IMG/VR virus record: IMGVR_UViG_3300046028_004047
Location: 1-20,697 of that record
Source: a virus
Length of the DNA stretch: 20,697 nt
Strand: one strand, 5' to 3'
Shown here piece by piece: positions 1 through 8,452 of the stretch (position 1 is its first letter; each line of letters begins with the position of its first letter). Both the position numbers and the translations under genes were made by a program. Under the pieces are notes generated by a model. That model did not search any database. It was not told the DNA's origin and was given only the letters and a program-made list of their open reading frames with translations.

Positions 1-2
1 AT

Positions 3-344
3 GCTGGCGGCGGCGTTGCAGGCCGAGTTCCGGATGTGCAGGCCACAATACTTGGGGGGTCAGCAGGACAAAGTTCTGTAGCGTTGACATTGCCGAACCT
101 ACCAGAACACAGTCATACACTGTCAACTCCCACTCAAGACTATTCTGCAGTTGCACTTACAACAACACTCGATCCGTTAGCCACTTCCGGACCTGGCCCA
201 ACAGCCCCAGGTCAGGCACAATATCTCAAAGACAGCGGCGGAGTAAAAAAAGCCGTGGGAGTAACACTAGCAACACCAGTAGGTTTAATGAATCCTTTCT
301 TGGCAATGAATTATATTATAAGATCTGGACCACCAGCTTTCTAA
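3..344 (+). CDS. Phage tail-collar domain protein, 3' end only
   Basis: The reading frame is open from the left edge, so the gene starts outside the window and only about 113 C-terminal residues are present. The visible part reads GRVPDVQATILGG, then NLPEHSHTL, and ends in NPFLAMNYIIRSG. This matches the phage tail-collar family: a G-R-V-P strand, an L-P-x-H-x-H histidine motif, and a terminal P-x-L-A-x-N-Y-I-I-R strand. Such domains form the receptor-contacting tips of short tail fibres and related virion proteins. A GTG at base 36 could be mistaken for a start, but the collar homology continues upstream of it, so I treat the gene as truncated by the window. It ends 11 bases before the next structural gene. 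I am confident about the domain; the size and role of the complete protein are unknown. Confidence 0.8.
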   Translation, partial: AGGGVAGRVPDVQATILGGSAGQSSVALTLPNLPEHSHTLSTPTQDYSAVALTTTLDPLATSGPGPTAPGQAQYLKDSGGVKKAVGVTLATPVGLMNPFLAMNYIIRSGPPAF

Positions 345-355
345 CAGAGTAAAAC

Positions 356-2170
356 ATGGCATATCAAATAAACAAAACTGACGGCACAATTGTAGCAACT
401 GTAGCAGACGGCCAGATCGACGATCTTTCCACTGATATCACTCTTATAGGAAAGAATTTCAGCGGTTTCGGCGAAGCATTTAACGAGAATCTTATTAAAT
501 TGCTAGAGCATTTTTCTAGTAATACAGCCCCCATACACCCCATTAAAGGTCAAATATGGTTTGACGCTAGCCAGTCAAAATTAAAAGTTTACAACGGTAT
601 TACTTTTGTTCCGGTAAGTTCGGCTACGGTATCGAGCTCCCAACCAAGCACACTGGCCACCGGTGACCTTTGGTATGACGATATCGGAAAACAACTATAC
701 TTTTTTGATGGGGTTACAGCGGTGTTACTTGCACCGGCGTATAGTAGTGTGCAAGGTCTTAGCGGACTGAGAGTAGATACTATTTTAGATACACTAAATC
801 AAACTAGGGTAGTAACTAGTCTTTATAATAATGGTGTGTTACTGGGAATTTTTTCCAAAGACAGTTTTACACCCAAAGTAGGAATCATAGGATTTAATGG
901 CAATATAGAACCTGGTTTCAATGCAGGCACATTATCTAATTTTAAAATACGTGCGACTTGTATAAACAGCGATAGTTTAGGCGGAGCTCCGGCAACCACC
1001 TATGTTAGAACTGACACTTCTAATAGCATAAATGGGCAACTGCAGATTACTAGTGATTTAGGTATCACAGTAGGTTCAGCAGGCCAGGCAAATCTATTTG
1101 TTAGTGCAGGAGATGTATTGATAAGCAATGCTGCAACTGATAGGAATATTCAGTTGAGTGTTCGAAAGGGTATTACACAAGAAGCAGCTATCACGATTAA
1201 TGCAGCAACAAGAAACATCGATCTATATTCTGGATTTACCAACAGCACAGTGGTCGCCGGCGGCGATCTAATAGTCAATGGTAATCTCACAGTCGAAGGA
1301 ACGACTACAACTATTAATACCACAACAGTGGCGATAGAAGACAAAAATATTGTTATAGCTAATGTGGTTAGTCCTACAAACATCACGGCCGATGGTGCAG
1401 GTATCACAATCAAAGCGTCTACAGATAAAACTATAACTTACAACAACAGTAGTAATTGGCTTGATATATCCGAGACACTGAATTTAGCCGCAGGACGAGC
1501 AGTATATATTGGCGGAACTAAGGTAATAGATGGCAACAGTCTGGGTTCGGCTATTACAAGTATTCCAGGAGTTAGTTCCTTTGGTACACAGACTGTAGTT
1601 AACATAGGTCCGGGTGCTCCTGCAGTCACTCAGATGAGACTGGAAAATCACAGAATCAGCACGGTGAGTACGAATTTTGATATTGAGTTAGAACCAGACG
1701 GCTCAGGAAATGTTGCATTGATCGGGTCTCCAAGAATCACCGGCATGCAAGATCCTGTGGCAGCTCAAGATGCTGCCACCAAAGAGTATACAGATAACAG
1801 GGTGGAATCAAGACCTGTGATTTTTACTATTGATTTATCCGATGGCAAATCTAATACATATATTATTACAAACATATTGAATAATCTTGCTCCTGTGAGC
1901 GAGTATAGAGCATTCACATATGCTAGAATTTTATGTAATTTGATAAGCAATAACGCTCAATCTTTAAGTATAAATTCATTGCCACCGTCAATTTCCACAG
2001 CAGCATTTTTAACCAATCTTGGTGGAGCCAGCAGCCAAGCAATCACAAACATTAGTTTCCCCACAGCAACTATAGCTGCGGCAAGTGTCTCGGTAACAAG
2101 AATTATCAAAGTATTTCGAATAATCGGAGGAGTGTGGACATGGCAGTCGGATCTACCACTACCTCCATAA
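356..2170 (+). CDS. Fibre-like virion structural protein, paralogue 1 (604 aa)
   Basis: This is the first of three tandem paralogues. It begins MAYQINKTDG and has the shared N-terminal module: VADGQID, then L-I-G-K-N-x-x-G-F-G-E, then KGQIWFD at residues 64-70, followed by a second half-repeat with GDLWYDD. From memory this N-terminus is common in marine T4-like phages, where it is annotated as virion structural. A fibre-type NGNLTVEGTTTTINTTT and IEDKNIVIA segment starts near residue 308. A G-x-x-D-P-x-A-A-x-D-A-A-T-K-x-Y segment at about 463-477 is typical of phage fibre proteins. Unlike its two neighbours it lacks the YADLAE...GRVPCK C-terminal module and ends in a different tail of about 125 residues. 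The ATG follows a modest AGAG six bases upstream. No catalytic motif is seen. Attachment to the baseplate or fibre is inference. Confidence 0.75.
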   Translation: MAYQINKTDGTIVATVADGQIDDLSTDITLIGKNFSGFGEAFNENLIKLLEHFSSNTAPIHPIKGQIWFDASQSKLKVYNGITFVPVSSATVSSSQPSTLATGDLWYDDIGKQLYFFDGVTAVLLAPAYSSVQGLSGLRVDTILDTLNQTRVVTSLYNNGVLLGIFSKDSFTPKVGIIGFNGNIEPGFNAGTLSNFKIRATCINSDSLGGAPATTYVRTDTSNSINGQLQITSDLGITVGSAGQANLFVSAGDVLISNAATDRNIQLSVRKGITQEAAITINAATRNIDLYSGFTNSTVVAGGDLIVNGNLTVEGTTTTINTTTVAIEDKNIVIANVVSPTNITADGAGITIKASTDKTITYNNSSNWLDISETLNLAAGRAVYIGGTKVIDGNSLGSAITSIPGVSSFGTQTVVNIGPGAPAVTQMRLENHRISTVSTNFDIELEPDGSGNVALIGSPRITGMQDPVAAQDAATKEYTDNRVESRPVIFTIDLSDGKSNTYIITNILNNLAPVSEYRAFTYARILCNLISNNAQSLSINSLPPSISTAAFLTNLGGASSQAITNISFPTATIAAASVSVTRIIKVFRIIGGVWTWQSDLPLPP

Positions 2171-2189
2171 TGAATCAGGAGCGGCATAA

Positions 2190-4292
2190 ATGGCCTATGT
2201 AATAAACAAGTTCAACAAGGAACAATTAGTGGTGTTGCAAGATGGCACCATTGATACTACTACTAGTCTAGGATTGGTTGGTAGAAACTATGTAGGCTAT
2301 GGCGAAATACAGAATGAAAATTTTGTGTTCCTCTTAGAAAATTTTGCTAATACAGCTCCTCCATCAAGACCGTTGACTGGACAGATATGGTTTAATACCA
2401 CAAACGACATAGCTCATGCCTATGATGGCACACAATGGAATCCTATAGGATCTGCTATTGTGAGTGCAACAGTCCCATCCAGTGCTAGCCCGGGATCGTT
2501 ATGGTTCAAGACTCCTATCAATCAATTGTTTACATATACCGGTACATCATGGAGATTGATAGGTCCAGAGGCCGTAGAAGGATTTGGATCTACCAAAGCA
2601 AGATCAGGAACACTGGACGACAATACCGGTAATCCTCGTCCAGTGATATTCTTAGAAACCAATGGCGTGATATTTGCTATCTGCACTGCGGCAGCTTTTA
2701 CTATCAACACAAACAATCAAGTTGAGGGGTTCGGCAACAGTCTATTGGTGGGAATCAATCTTTCTAGCACAGCCAAGATCAATGGCAGTGTAACCGGCAA
2801 TGCTGCCACAGCTGATCAGTTATCAACACCTAGACTAATCAATGGAGTACCATTTACAGCTGCGTCAAATATCACAATCACAGCAAATACTACCAATACA
2901 TTGAAAAAAGGTGATTATATTGTAGGATCAGATTTCAATGGTGCGGTGGAAAGAACATGGAACGTAGACGCATCGTCTGCCAATCTTATAGGCAAGATAG
3001 TTGCCAGAAATTCACAGGGCGGGTTTTCAGCAGGTATCATTACAGCAGATTTCGTTGGCAACCTTACCGGAAATGTCACAGCAACCAGCGGAACCAGCAC
3101 ATTTAACATAGTTCAGGCCACCCAATTTATTGGTGAACAGTTGTCCGGAAATGCAAACACTGCTACTAGATTAGCTACTGCTAGAACTATTAATGGTGTG
3201 AATTTTGATGGTTCTAACAATATCACAGTCACAGCTGATGCTGCAACCTTGACGGGAAGCAGTCTTAATAATTCTGTGACACTGAGTGGACTCACACAGC
3301 TAGGAACACTGAGTTCGTTGAATGTCAGTGACACTGGAATATTGTTAGGCAGTGGAAATCAACTGAGGTTGTTTGTTCATTCGAGTGGTCCTACGATAAG
3401 ATCTACTAGCGGAAAATTAAAATTTGATATGTTAGGAATAGGACCCGAGTTATCGTTTATAGATGCTCCGGAATCATTGTCTTTAGGCGGTCCTAACGAG
3501 CCTGCAATTATTTCTGATAATACATCAAATTTAGGTATTCCAGGTCATAAATTTAAGAATGTGTATGCAACATATTTCAAGGGCACTAATGTTGAAGTTA
3601 ATAGCATAACGTCGGCAGACCCTGGTAATGATATAACAGCTAACGGCAATTTAATTGTAACTGGAAATTTAACAGTTCAAGGAAATGTAACAGCAGTCAA
3701 TTCTACAGAACTTACAATCGAAGACAAATTAATAACATTGGCCAGCGGAGCAGCTACAGCAGCTGAAGCTAACGGTGCTGGTATATTTATTAATGGGTCT
3801 GGCGCTTCGGTTATGTATTCAAGCATTGGTAACAAGTGGGTTTTAAACAAAGTTTTAGATACAGGTAGTAATGATATTTTTACCACCGGGTTATTTAGAG
3901 GAACAGCAACAACTGCTCAGTATGCGGATCTAGCAGAAAATTATGTAGCTGACAGAGAATATGAACCTGGCACAGTTTTGGAAATTGGCGGAGAATATGA
4001 AGTTACTTTAGCTCACCCAGAAACTAATAAAATTGCTGGTGTTGTTTCTACTAATCCTGCGTATTTAATGAATTCCTTGTGTGCAGGCAACAATGTAGTT
4101 GCTGTAGCATTGCAAGGGCGAGTTCCGTGTAAAGTTACAGGAAAAATTAATAAAGGTGATATGTTAGTCAGCGCCGGTAACGGGTTTGCTAAAGCAACTA
4201 ATCAACCGAAGTTCGGTAATATAATAGGTAAATCTTTAGAAAATTTTGACGGAACTGAAGGAATTATTGAAGTTTTAGTTGGAAGAAACTAA
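2190..4292 (+). CDS. Fibre-like virion structural protein, paralogue 2 (700 aa)
   Basis: This is the longest of the three MAYxINK paralogues. The N-terminal module includes QDGTID, Y-G-E-I-Q-N-E-N-F and GQIWFN at residues 64-69. Two copies of an ATxLxTxRxINGVxF...NITI fibre motif follow, near residues 208 and 325; this motif recurs in T4-like tail fibres. A GNLTVQGNVTAVNST and IEDKLITLA segment near 492 matches the one in paralogue 1. The last ~123 residues start at YADLAENY (Y578), continue through GVVSTNPAYLMN and GRVPCKVTGKINKGD, and are shared with paralogue 3. That end vaguely resembles the C-terminal cleavage domains of some phage appendages (Y-A-E-x-F and G-I-V-S-x-N-P), but I cannot assign protease activity. 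The start is supported by AGGAG at 2178-2182, seven bases before ATG. A virion role is likely; the exact position is unknown. Confidence 0.75.
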   Translation: MAYVINKFNKEQLVVLQDGTIDTTTSLGLVGRNYVGYGEIQNENFVFLLENFANTAPPSRPLTGQIWFNTTNDIAHAYDGTQWNPIGSAIVSATVPSSASPGSLWFKTPINQLFTYTGTSWRLIGPEAVEGFGSTKARSGTLDDNTGNPRPVIFLETNGVIFAICTAAAFTINTNNQVEGFGNSLLVGINLSSTAKINGSVTGNAATADQLSTPRLINGVPFTAASNITITANTTNTLKKGDYIVGSDFNGAVERTWNVDASSANLIGKIVARNSQGGFSAGIITADFVGNLTGNVTATSGTSTFNIVQATQFIGEQLSGNANTATRLATARTINGVNFDGSNNITVTADAATLTGSSLNNSVTLSGLTQLGTLSSLNVSDTGILLGSGNQLRLFVHSSGPTIRSTSGKLKFDMLGIGPELSFIDAPESLSLGGPNEPAIISDNTSNLGIPGHKFKNVYATYFKGTNVEVNSITSADPGNDITANGNLIVTGNLTVQGNVTAVNSTELTIEDKLITLASGAATAAEANGAGIFINGSGASVMYSSIGNKWVLNKVLDTGSNDIFTTGLFRGTATTAQYADLAENYVADREYEPGTVLEIGGEYEVTLAHPETNKIAGVVSTNPAYLMNSLCAGNNVVAVALQGRVPCKVTGKINKGDMLVSAGNGFAKATNQPKFGNIIGKSLENFDGTEGIIEVLVGRN

Positions 4293-4305
4293 TAGTATTT
4301 GAATA

Positions 4306-4313
4306 GATAAATA
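4306..4313 (+). promoter_or_regulatory. Possible T4-type late promoter box (GATAAATA)
   Basis: The eight bases GATAAATA match the T4 late -10 box TATAAATA at seven positions. They lie in the only sizeable gap among the fibre genes, 28 bases before the ATG of the 600-residue protein, which is a sensible distance. The gap also holds AGAGGT at 4325-4330 as a ribosome site. The region is AT-rich, so a seven-of-eight match could be chance. Confidence 0.4.
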
Positions 4314-4340
4314 TAAAACATAGCAGAGGTTCTTACTAAC

Positions 4341-6143
4341 ATGGCATATGAAGTCAACAAATTTAACGGTGTATTTTTAACGTCTGTAGCCGACGGCACC
4401 ATCGACACCAATACCGACCTAAGGCTAGTAGGTAAAAATTACGCAGGTTACGGCGAAGTGCAGAATGAAAATTTTGTGCACCTATTGGAAAATTTTGCCA
4501 ATACAACAGCACCACCAAAAGCCATAACCGGACAAATTTGGTTTGATACAGCAATTAAAAAACTAAAATTTTATGATGGCGCTAAGTTTAAAACAGCCGG
4601 TGGTGCTGAAGCCAGCGCATCAGCACCTAGTGGATTATCTATCGGTGATTTTTGGTGGGACACAGCGGCTAAACAGTTGTATACATACACCGGGAATGAT
4701 TTCACACTCATTGGTCCTATAGCTAGTCCCGATCTAGGCACATCAATTATTAGTCCGGCAGTGGTATATGGAACATTGGCTACTGCAGAAGGTCCTCATA
4801 CTATACTTAAAGTCATAGCAGACAACAAAACCATAGCTGTGATCAGCAAGACTGCTTTTACTCTCGACACTAGTAAAAACCCCATTGACGATTTCACAGT
4901 GATTAAGAAAGGTGTAACATTAGTAAAATCACAGACTGGTGTTTCTACGGATGATTTTACCTTTTGGGGCACCGCAAGCAATGCTACCAAGCTAGGCGGG
5001 TTCACCGCTGATCAATATATTAAAACAGGTGAAAGTGCATTTATTTCTGAAGTGAATTTTGGTGATCCTGGATTTCAATTGGGCGATGGCAACGATCTCA
5101 GAGTCAGGGTTGAAAACGGTACTGATGTAATTGTAGAAAATCGTTTAGGCAATGATATAACATTTAGGATCACAGTAGACGATGTTATCGATGAGAGAGA
5201 TATTGCGATTATAAAACGCACAGGCGTAGAACCTGGTATCTCTAATGCATACACATTAGGATCAACTACAAAGCGGTGGAGCAATGTTTTTTCTACAGCA
5301 TTCACCGGTGCATTAACCGGAGCAGTGACCGGAAACACCACAGGAGTTCATACAGGTAATGTGTTAGCCAATGACAGTACAGTTCTGATAAACGCTACGA
5401 CGAAAGAAATAGGATTTGCCGGTGCTAATATTATTGGTACTCTTACTGGGTCAGTTACTGGGTCTGCGTCAACAGCGGTAAATGCCAGTAAACTAAACAA
5501 TTTAGATCCGAGTGCTGTTATACCTGGATTAGCAATTTCGACAATAGCTGTGCGAAACTCCAACGGCGATATATTAGCCAATCAATTTGTAGGTATAGCA
5601 GACAACGCTGATAGAACGTTCATCGATAGAACCAACGCAAGAATTGATCCTACGTGGGCGGATGGCACAGCCAGCACTCAATATAGAACTGCAAGAATCA
5701 CAGCCACAGCTTACAGTATAGCAGCTAGAGATGTCAGCGGTAACATCACCGCAAATATTTTTAATGGCACAGCCACAGCTGCTCGTTATGCAGATTTAGC
5801 TGAAAAATATCTTGCTGATAAAGAATACGAAGCAGGAACAGTGATGATAATAGGTGGAGAAAAAGAAGTTACAGCCGGTGATGTTAATACTCGTGCTATA
5901 GGAGTCGTTAGTGCAGATCCTGCTTTTATGATGAACAAAGATCTCGAAGGTGGGATATATGTTGCTCTCAAAGGAAGGGTTCCATGTAAGGCATACGGTT
6001 CAGTAACAAAAGGAGATAGACTGATAGCTGGCCCAAGCGGCACAGCTATGGCAGCCCACGGTAATTATGCCAATGTGTTTGCAGTTGCTCTAGAATCAAC
6101 CGGAACACGAACTGGCAATATCATTGAAGTATTGGTGCTGTAA
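4341..6143 (+). CDS. Fibre-like virion structural protein, paralogue 3 (600 aa)
   Basis: This is the third MAYxxNK paralogue. Its N-terminus (VADGTID, Y-G-E-V-Q-N-E-N-F, GQIWFD at 64-69) is closer to paralogue 2 than to paralogue 1, and an 18-base run (CAGAATGAAAATTTTGTG) is identical to the one in paralogue 2. The middle carries repeated short ALTGAVTGN and TLTGSVTGS motifs typical of trimeric fibre shafts. The C-terminus from Y483 (YADLAEKY, GVVSADPAFMMN, GRVPCKAYGSVTKGD) is homologous to the end of paralogue 2. The NGNLTVxG segment of the other two is absent. The gene stands alone after a 48-base gap with a possible late promoter, and its stop overlaps the next start by one base (TAATG). 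A fibre or baseplate-attached structural role is inferred from family resemblance; no enzyme motif is seen. Confidence 0.75.
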   Translation: MAYEVNKFNGVFLTSVADGTIDTNTDLRLVGKNYAGYGEVQNENFVHLLENFANTTAPPKAITGQIWFDTAIKKLKFYDGAKFKTAGGAEASASAPSGLSIGDFWWDTAAKQLYTYTGNDFTLIGPIASPDLGTSIISPAVVYGTLATAEGPHTILKVIADNKTIAVISKTAFTLDTSKNPIDDFTVIKKGVTLVKSQTGVSTDDFTFWGTASNATKLGGFTADQYIKTGESAFISEVNFGDPGFQLGDGNDLRVRVENGTDVIVENRLGNDITFRITVDDVIDERDIAIIKRTGVEPGISNAYTLGSTTKRWSNVFSTAFTGALTGAVTGNTTGVHTGNVLANDSTVLINATTKEIGFAGANIIGTLTGSVTGSASTAVNASKLNNLDPSAVIPGLAISTIAVRNSNGDILANQFVGIADNADRTFIDRTNARIDPTWADGTASTQYRTARITATAYSIAARDVSGNITANIFNGTATAARYADLAEKYLADKEYEAGTVMIIGGEKEVTAGDVNTRAIGVVSADPAFMMNKDLEGGIYVALKGRVPCKAYGSVTKGDRLIAGPSGTAMAAHGNYANVFAVALESTGTRTGNIIEVLVL

Positions 6144-7045
6144 TGACTAGCGGAACACAAATATTTGCTTCGCAGTATGTGGCCATACAGGACAAGGCCG
6201 AATCTTTGTTAGGCATAGGATCTGCTACTAGGGGATATGGGCAAGCAGTGCAATCTTCGGATGTCTTCATCGGCAACTCGATCACCAAAGCACAGTGGGA
6301 TCTATTGAGATTTGATATCATCAATATAAGATTACATCAAGACGGTGTGATGCCCAATGTGGTGCAAGTTAATGTCGGCGATGCAATTGGATTTGGACCA
6401 AGTTCTCCAAATACCAATTACGATATATTGTTAGAACAGGCTATTACAAATAGATTCAATCTTGCCGACAATCAATCCGTAGTCTCAGCTAAAGCCACAC
6501 AGACATTCAGTTCTCCGTGGACAACACAAGCCCAGACAGTATTGACCTGTAACTTTGCTGATGCTACCACAGCCAGATATTTTTTCAATAGTGGTGGAAA
6601 AATCAGAATTACATCGGCGTTGACAGCTGGTGTATCAACCGCGCAGGTTACAGCTTGGGTAAACTTTTTGAACAGTGTTGGAACACGAAGCTTTGGTGCC
6701 GGCACGGATCCTACAGTTAATTACTACACTCTGACAAATTCTTATCAGACATTCTATCAAGATTCTCTCAGCAGCCCTTATTCTGCAAATAATTATAGAC
6801 TTGAAGCCAAGACCGATGTAGCAAATAACTCCACAGGAACAGCTACGCAAGTTCAGATACGTATTACACTGACAGACACGTATACTGATCCTGGACCAGA
6901 ACCTAGTCCACCTCCAGGAGATTCTGTATCGGGCACGTTGACAGTAAATGTGGCAGAAGTCAAAGCTTCTGGACTGCTACAGCCATCAGGCAATTTTACA
7001 GTTACAGGACCGACATATTCACTTTCAAGCATTGTAGCATCATAA
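6143..7045 (+). CDS. Putative virion structural protein, paralogue A (300 aa)
   Basis: This gene and the next are tandem paralogues. Shared landmarks are an N-terminal Y-x-x-I-x-x-K segment with GxGxxxxGYGQ, the string LRFDIIN, a central ARYFFNSGGKIRI (residues 144-156), a Y-Q-T-F-Y...S-S-P-Y-S-x-N-N-Y-R-L-E-A segment, and a C-terminal PPPGD-x-x-x-GTLTV linker leading to a short beta-type end. The composition is rich in T, S, N and G with no Cys pattern or catalytic motif, as expected for a beta-rich virion protein. The ATG overlaps the stop of the fibre gene, implying translational coupling. I have an uncertain memory of similar proteins encoded beside fibre genes in marine T4-like phages. 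The specific function is unknown; a fibre-associated or decoration protein is the best guess. Confidence 0.6.
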   Translation: MTSGTQIFASQYVAIQDKAESLLGIGSATRGYGQAVQSSDVFIGNSITKAQWDLLRFDIINIRLHQDGVMPNVVQVNVGDAIGFGPSSPNTNYDILLEQAITNRFNLADNQSVVSAKATQTFSSPWTTQAQTVLTCNFADATTARYFFNSGGKIRITSALTAGVSTAQVTAWVNFLNSVGTRSFGAGTDPTVNYYTLTNSYQTFYQDSLSSPYSANNYRLEAKTDVANNSTGTATQVQIRITLTDTYTDPGPEPSPPPGDSVSGTLTVNVAEVKASGLLQPSGNFTVTGPTYSLSSIVAS

Positions 7046-7061
7046 TCTCTTAAATATTCTC

Positions 7062-8042
7062 ATGCCAGCTGTTAACAGTACAATAGTCCAAGCAGACTAC
7101 AATTCGATAAGAAACAAAATCGTTGCTGTGTTAGGCAACGGCAGTGGAAACTCTGGATATGGTCAACAGGTCAGAATAGTCTCTACAGAAGTTCTTGAAG
7201 GACAACGAGTCACCATTAACGAATGGGCAAATCTACGATTTGACATCATCAATGCCTACAAGCACATCAACGGATCTAATCCGACTACGGCTGTGGTCGC
7301 AGACGGTGATACTATTAGATATACCAGTTCATTTACTCCTGATACCGGAACTCTCGACGTACCGCAAAAGCAATATGATGATTGGGCCGATAATATCACA
7401 ACTAATAGATTTACGATAGCCACTAGTGAATCAGCTACCACAGCAGCGACCACATCAAGCAGAACCGGAGCATGGATCAGCCAGTGTGAATGCGTCATAC
7501 AGTTTTATTGGACCAATGCCAATGATGCTAGATACTGGTTCAATAGTGGCGGTAAAATTAGGATCAGTGCGAGTCGAACCGGTGGGGTGCTTGGCACCCA
7601 GCAAAACACTAGTTGGACTAGTCTTCTCAGTGCTGCAGGTACACAGAACTTTGGCGGTGCTGTGCCTAGTGCAGGAACTTCTCCTAACGATGGCACCAAT
7701 TGGTATAAAACCACTAATACTTTTCAAACATTTTATACAGCCACAGCCAGTAGCCCTTACGGATCTAACAACTATCGATTACAAGCTAGATGTGTTGATG
7801 TACCTTCGAACAGCGGAGGCACATCGGCTAGCGGTGAAATACGAGTGTTGTTCACAGACGGATACACCGACTCGGGTGCAATAGGTCCTCCGTTTTTAAA
7901 CCCACCCCCGGGTGATGACATAGATGGTACTCTCACAGTGAGTGTTTCGACATTATTTGCCACGGGTATCATGGCTCCTAGCAGCGCAGTATTCACCGTA
8001 ACTCAACCCACAGTTTCTATTGGGGCTGTCACTGGCTCGTAA
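7062..8042 (+). CDS. Putative virion structural protein, paralogue B (326 aa)
   Basis: Homologous along its length to the preceding 300-residue protein: LRFDIIN near residue 60, ARYWFNSGGKIRI at 157-168, then F-Q-T-F-Y...S-S-P-Y-G-S-N-N-Y-R-L-Q-A, and a PPPGDDIDGTLTV linker before a beta-type C-terminus. It is slightly longer than paralogue A because of small insertions, including a glycine-rich turn and a longer loop before the proline linker. It follows paralogue A after 16 bases with no clear Shine-Dalgarno sequence, and it is the last gene before the cassette promoter. A 152-codon open frame lies inside it in another phase (7426-7884); I regard that as a shadow. The role is unknown but probably structural, from position and composition. 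Confidence 0.6.
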   Translation: MPAVNSTIVQADYNSIRNKIVAVLGNGSGNSGYGQQVRIVSTEVLEGQRVTINEWANLRFDIINAYKHINGSNPTTAVVADGDTIRYTSSFTPDTGTLDVPQKQYDDWADNITTNRFTIATSESATTAATTSSRTGAWISQCECVIQFYWTNANDARYWFNSGGKIRISASRTGGVLGTQQNTSWTSLLSAAGTQNFGGAVPSAGTSPNDGTNWYKTTNTFQTFYTATASSPYGSNNYRLQARCVDVPSNSGGTSASGEIRVLFTDGYTDSGAIGPPFLNPPPGDDIDGTLTVSVSTLFATGIMAPSSAVFTVTQPTVSIGAVTGS

Positions 8043-8066
8043 TTTATTTCACACCACATAGTTCTC

Positions 8067-8074
8067 TATAAATA
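8067..8074 (+). promoter_or_regulatory. T4-type late promoter box TATAAATA
   Basis: This is an exact match to the T4 late -10 consensus TATAAATA, in the 59-base gap between the structural block and the accessory cassette. It lies 27 bases before the ATG of the first cassette gene, leaving room for a short leader with a strong ribosome site. In T4 such boxes are read by host RNA polymerase with phage late sigma and clamp factors; those factors are not in this window. No -35 element is needed for this class. Only this gap in the window contains an exact copy, which makes it the probable start of the cassette transcript. Confidence 0.7.
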
Positions 8075-8090
8075 AACTACGCAGTTTATC

Positions 8091-8097
8091 AAGGAGA
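8091..8097 (+). promoter_or_regulatory. Strong Shine-Dalgarno site (AAGGAGA)
   Basis: AAGGAGA lies four bases before ATG 8102 and is the best ribosome site in the window. It fixes the start of the first cassette gene and, with the late box upstream, supports this gap as the head of a new transcription unit. Confidence 0.75.
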
Positions 8098-8101
8098 ACT
8101 C

Positions 8102-8452
8102 ATGAACGCACAGTTAAAAGCTGTATTGGATTTTGCCAATTATCAGCAGACTTTTTCAATCCACAAAAAAATTCTCAAAGAACGCACAGCTGCCAAACTG
8201 ATGTACGGTTTCTCCGGCGGGCTGTTTGCCATTGATAGAAATCTGTTGACATTTGTTGAAATGCTGTGTAGCAAAGGCAGAGTTTCTGGAACGGTGCTGT
8301 TAGACGTCAATGAAAATCCCATATTGATAGAAAATCTAGAAGCTTTTCGTGATGAAATCTTCAGCAGATATTTCGAAGTCACTAATGAATACTTTCAAGA
8401 ATTTGATAAAATCAAGAAATCTAGATCTGTAGAAAAACTTATCACACAATGA
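8102..8452 (+). CDS. Small conserved phage protein of unknown function (116 aa)
   Basis: No catalytic motif is recognised. The protein appears mostly helical: an N-terminal segment LKAVLDFANYQQT, a basic stretch around HKKILKERT, a central YGFSGGLFAIDRNLLTF segment, then an acidic-rich helical end. I recall similar short proteins beginning with an L-x-x-V-L-x-F-A-N-Y pattern in marine T4-like phages, next to fibre and sugar-transferase genes, without known function. There is no signal peptide or membrane segment. It leads the cassette behind the TATAAATA box and AAGGAGA, so it should be made in quantity late in infection. Its last four bases overlap the first glycosyltransferase start (ATGA). 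It could be a chaperone or scaffold for the cassette or a minor virion protein; I cannot choose between these. Confidence 0.65.
   Translation: MNAQLKAVLDFANYQQTFSIHKKILKERTAAKLMYGFSGGLFAIDRNLLTFVEMLCSKGRVSGTVLLDVNENPILIENLEAFRDEIFSRYFEVTNEYFQEFDKIKKSRSVEKLITQ

Noticed and set aside
36-344. Complete 102-residue gene starting at GTG 36
   Set aside because: The tail-collar homology (A-G-R-V-P) continues upstream of the GTG to the window edge, so this is the end of a longer gene.
1150-1413. Minus-strand open frames under the fibre genes (for example 87 codons here)
   Set aside because: They mirror plus-strand coding with hydrophobic, low-complexity translations and no start signals.
4293-4340. 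Transcription terminator between fibre genes 2 and 3
   Set aside because: No GC-rich hairpin or following T-run is seen in this gap.
7049-7056. CTTAAATA before the 326-residue gene
   Set aside because: Only six of eight matches to the late box and too close to ATG 7062 to give a leader.
7426-7884. 152-codon open frame inside the 326-residue gene
   Set aside because: It lies in a different phase of a well-supported gene, has no ribosome site and no recognisable motif; it appears to be a by-product of that gene's base composition.
8102-8452. Small cassette gene as a peptide precursor for the radical SAM enzymes
   Set aside because: At 116 residues with a folded-looking helical sequence, no leader-core pattern and no short repeated core, it does not look like a modified-peptide precursor; no other short gene in the cassette fits either.
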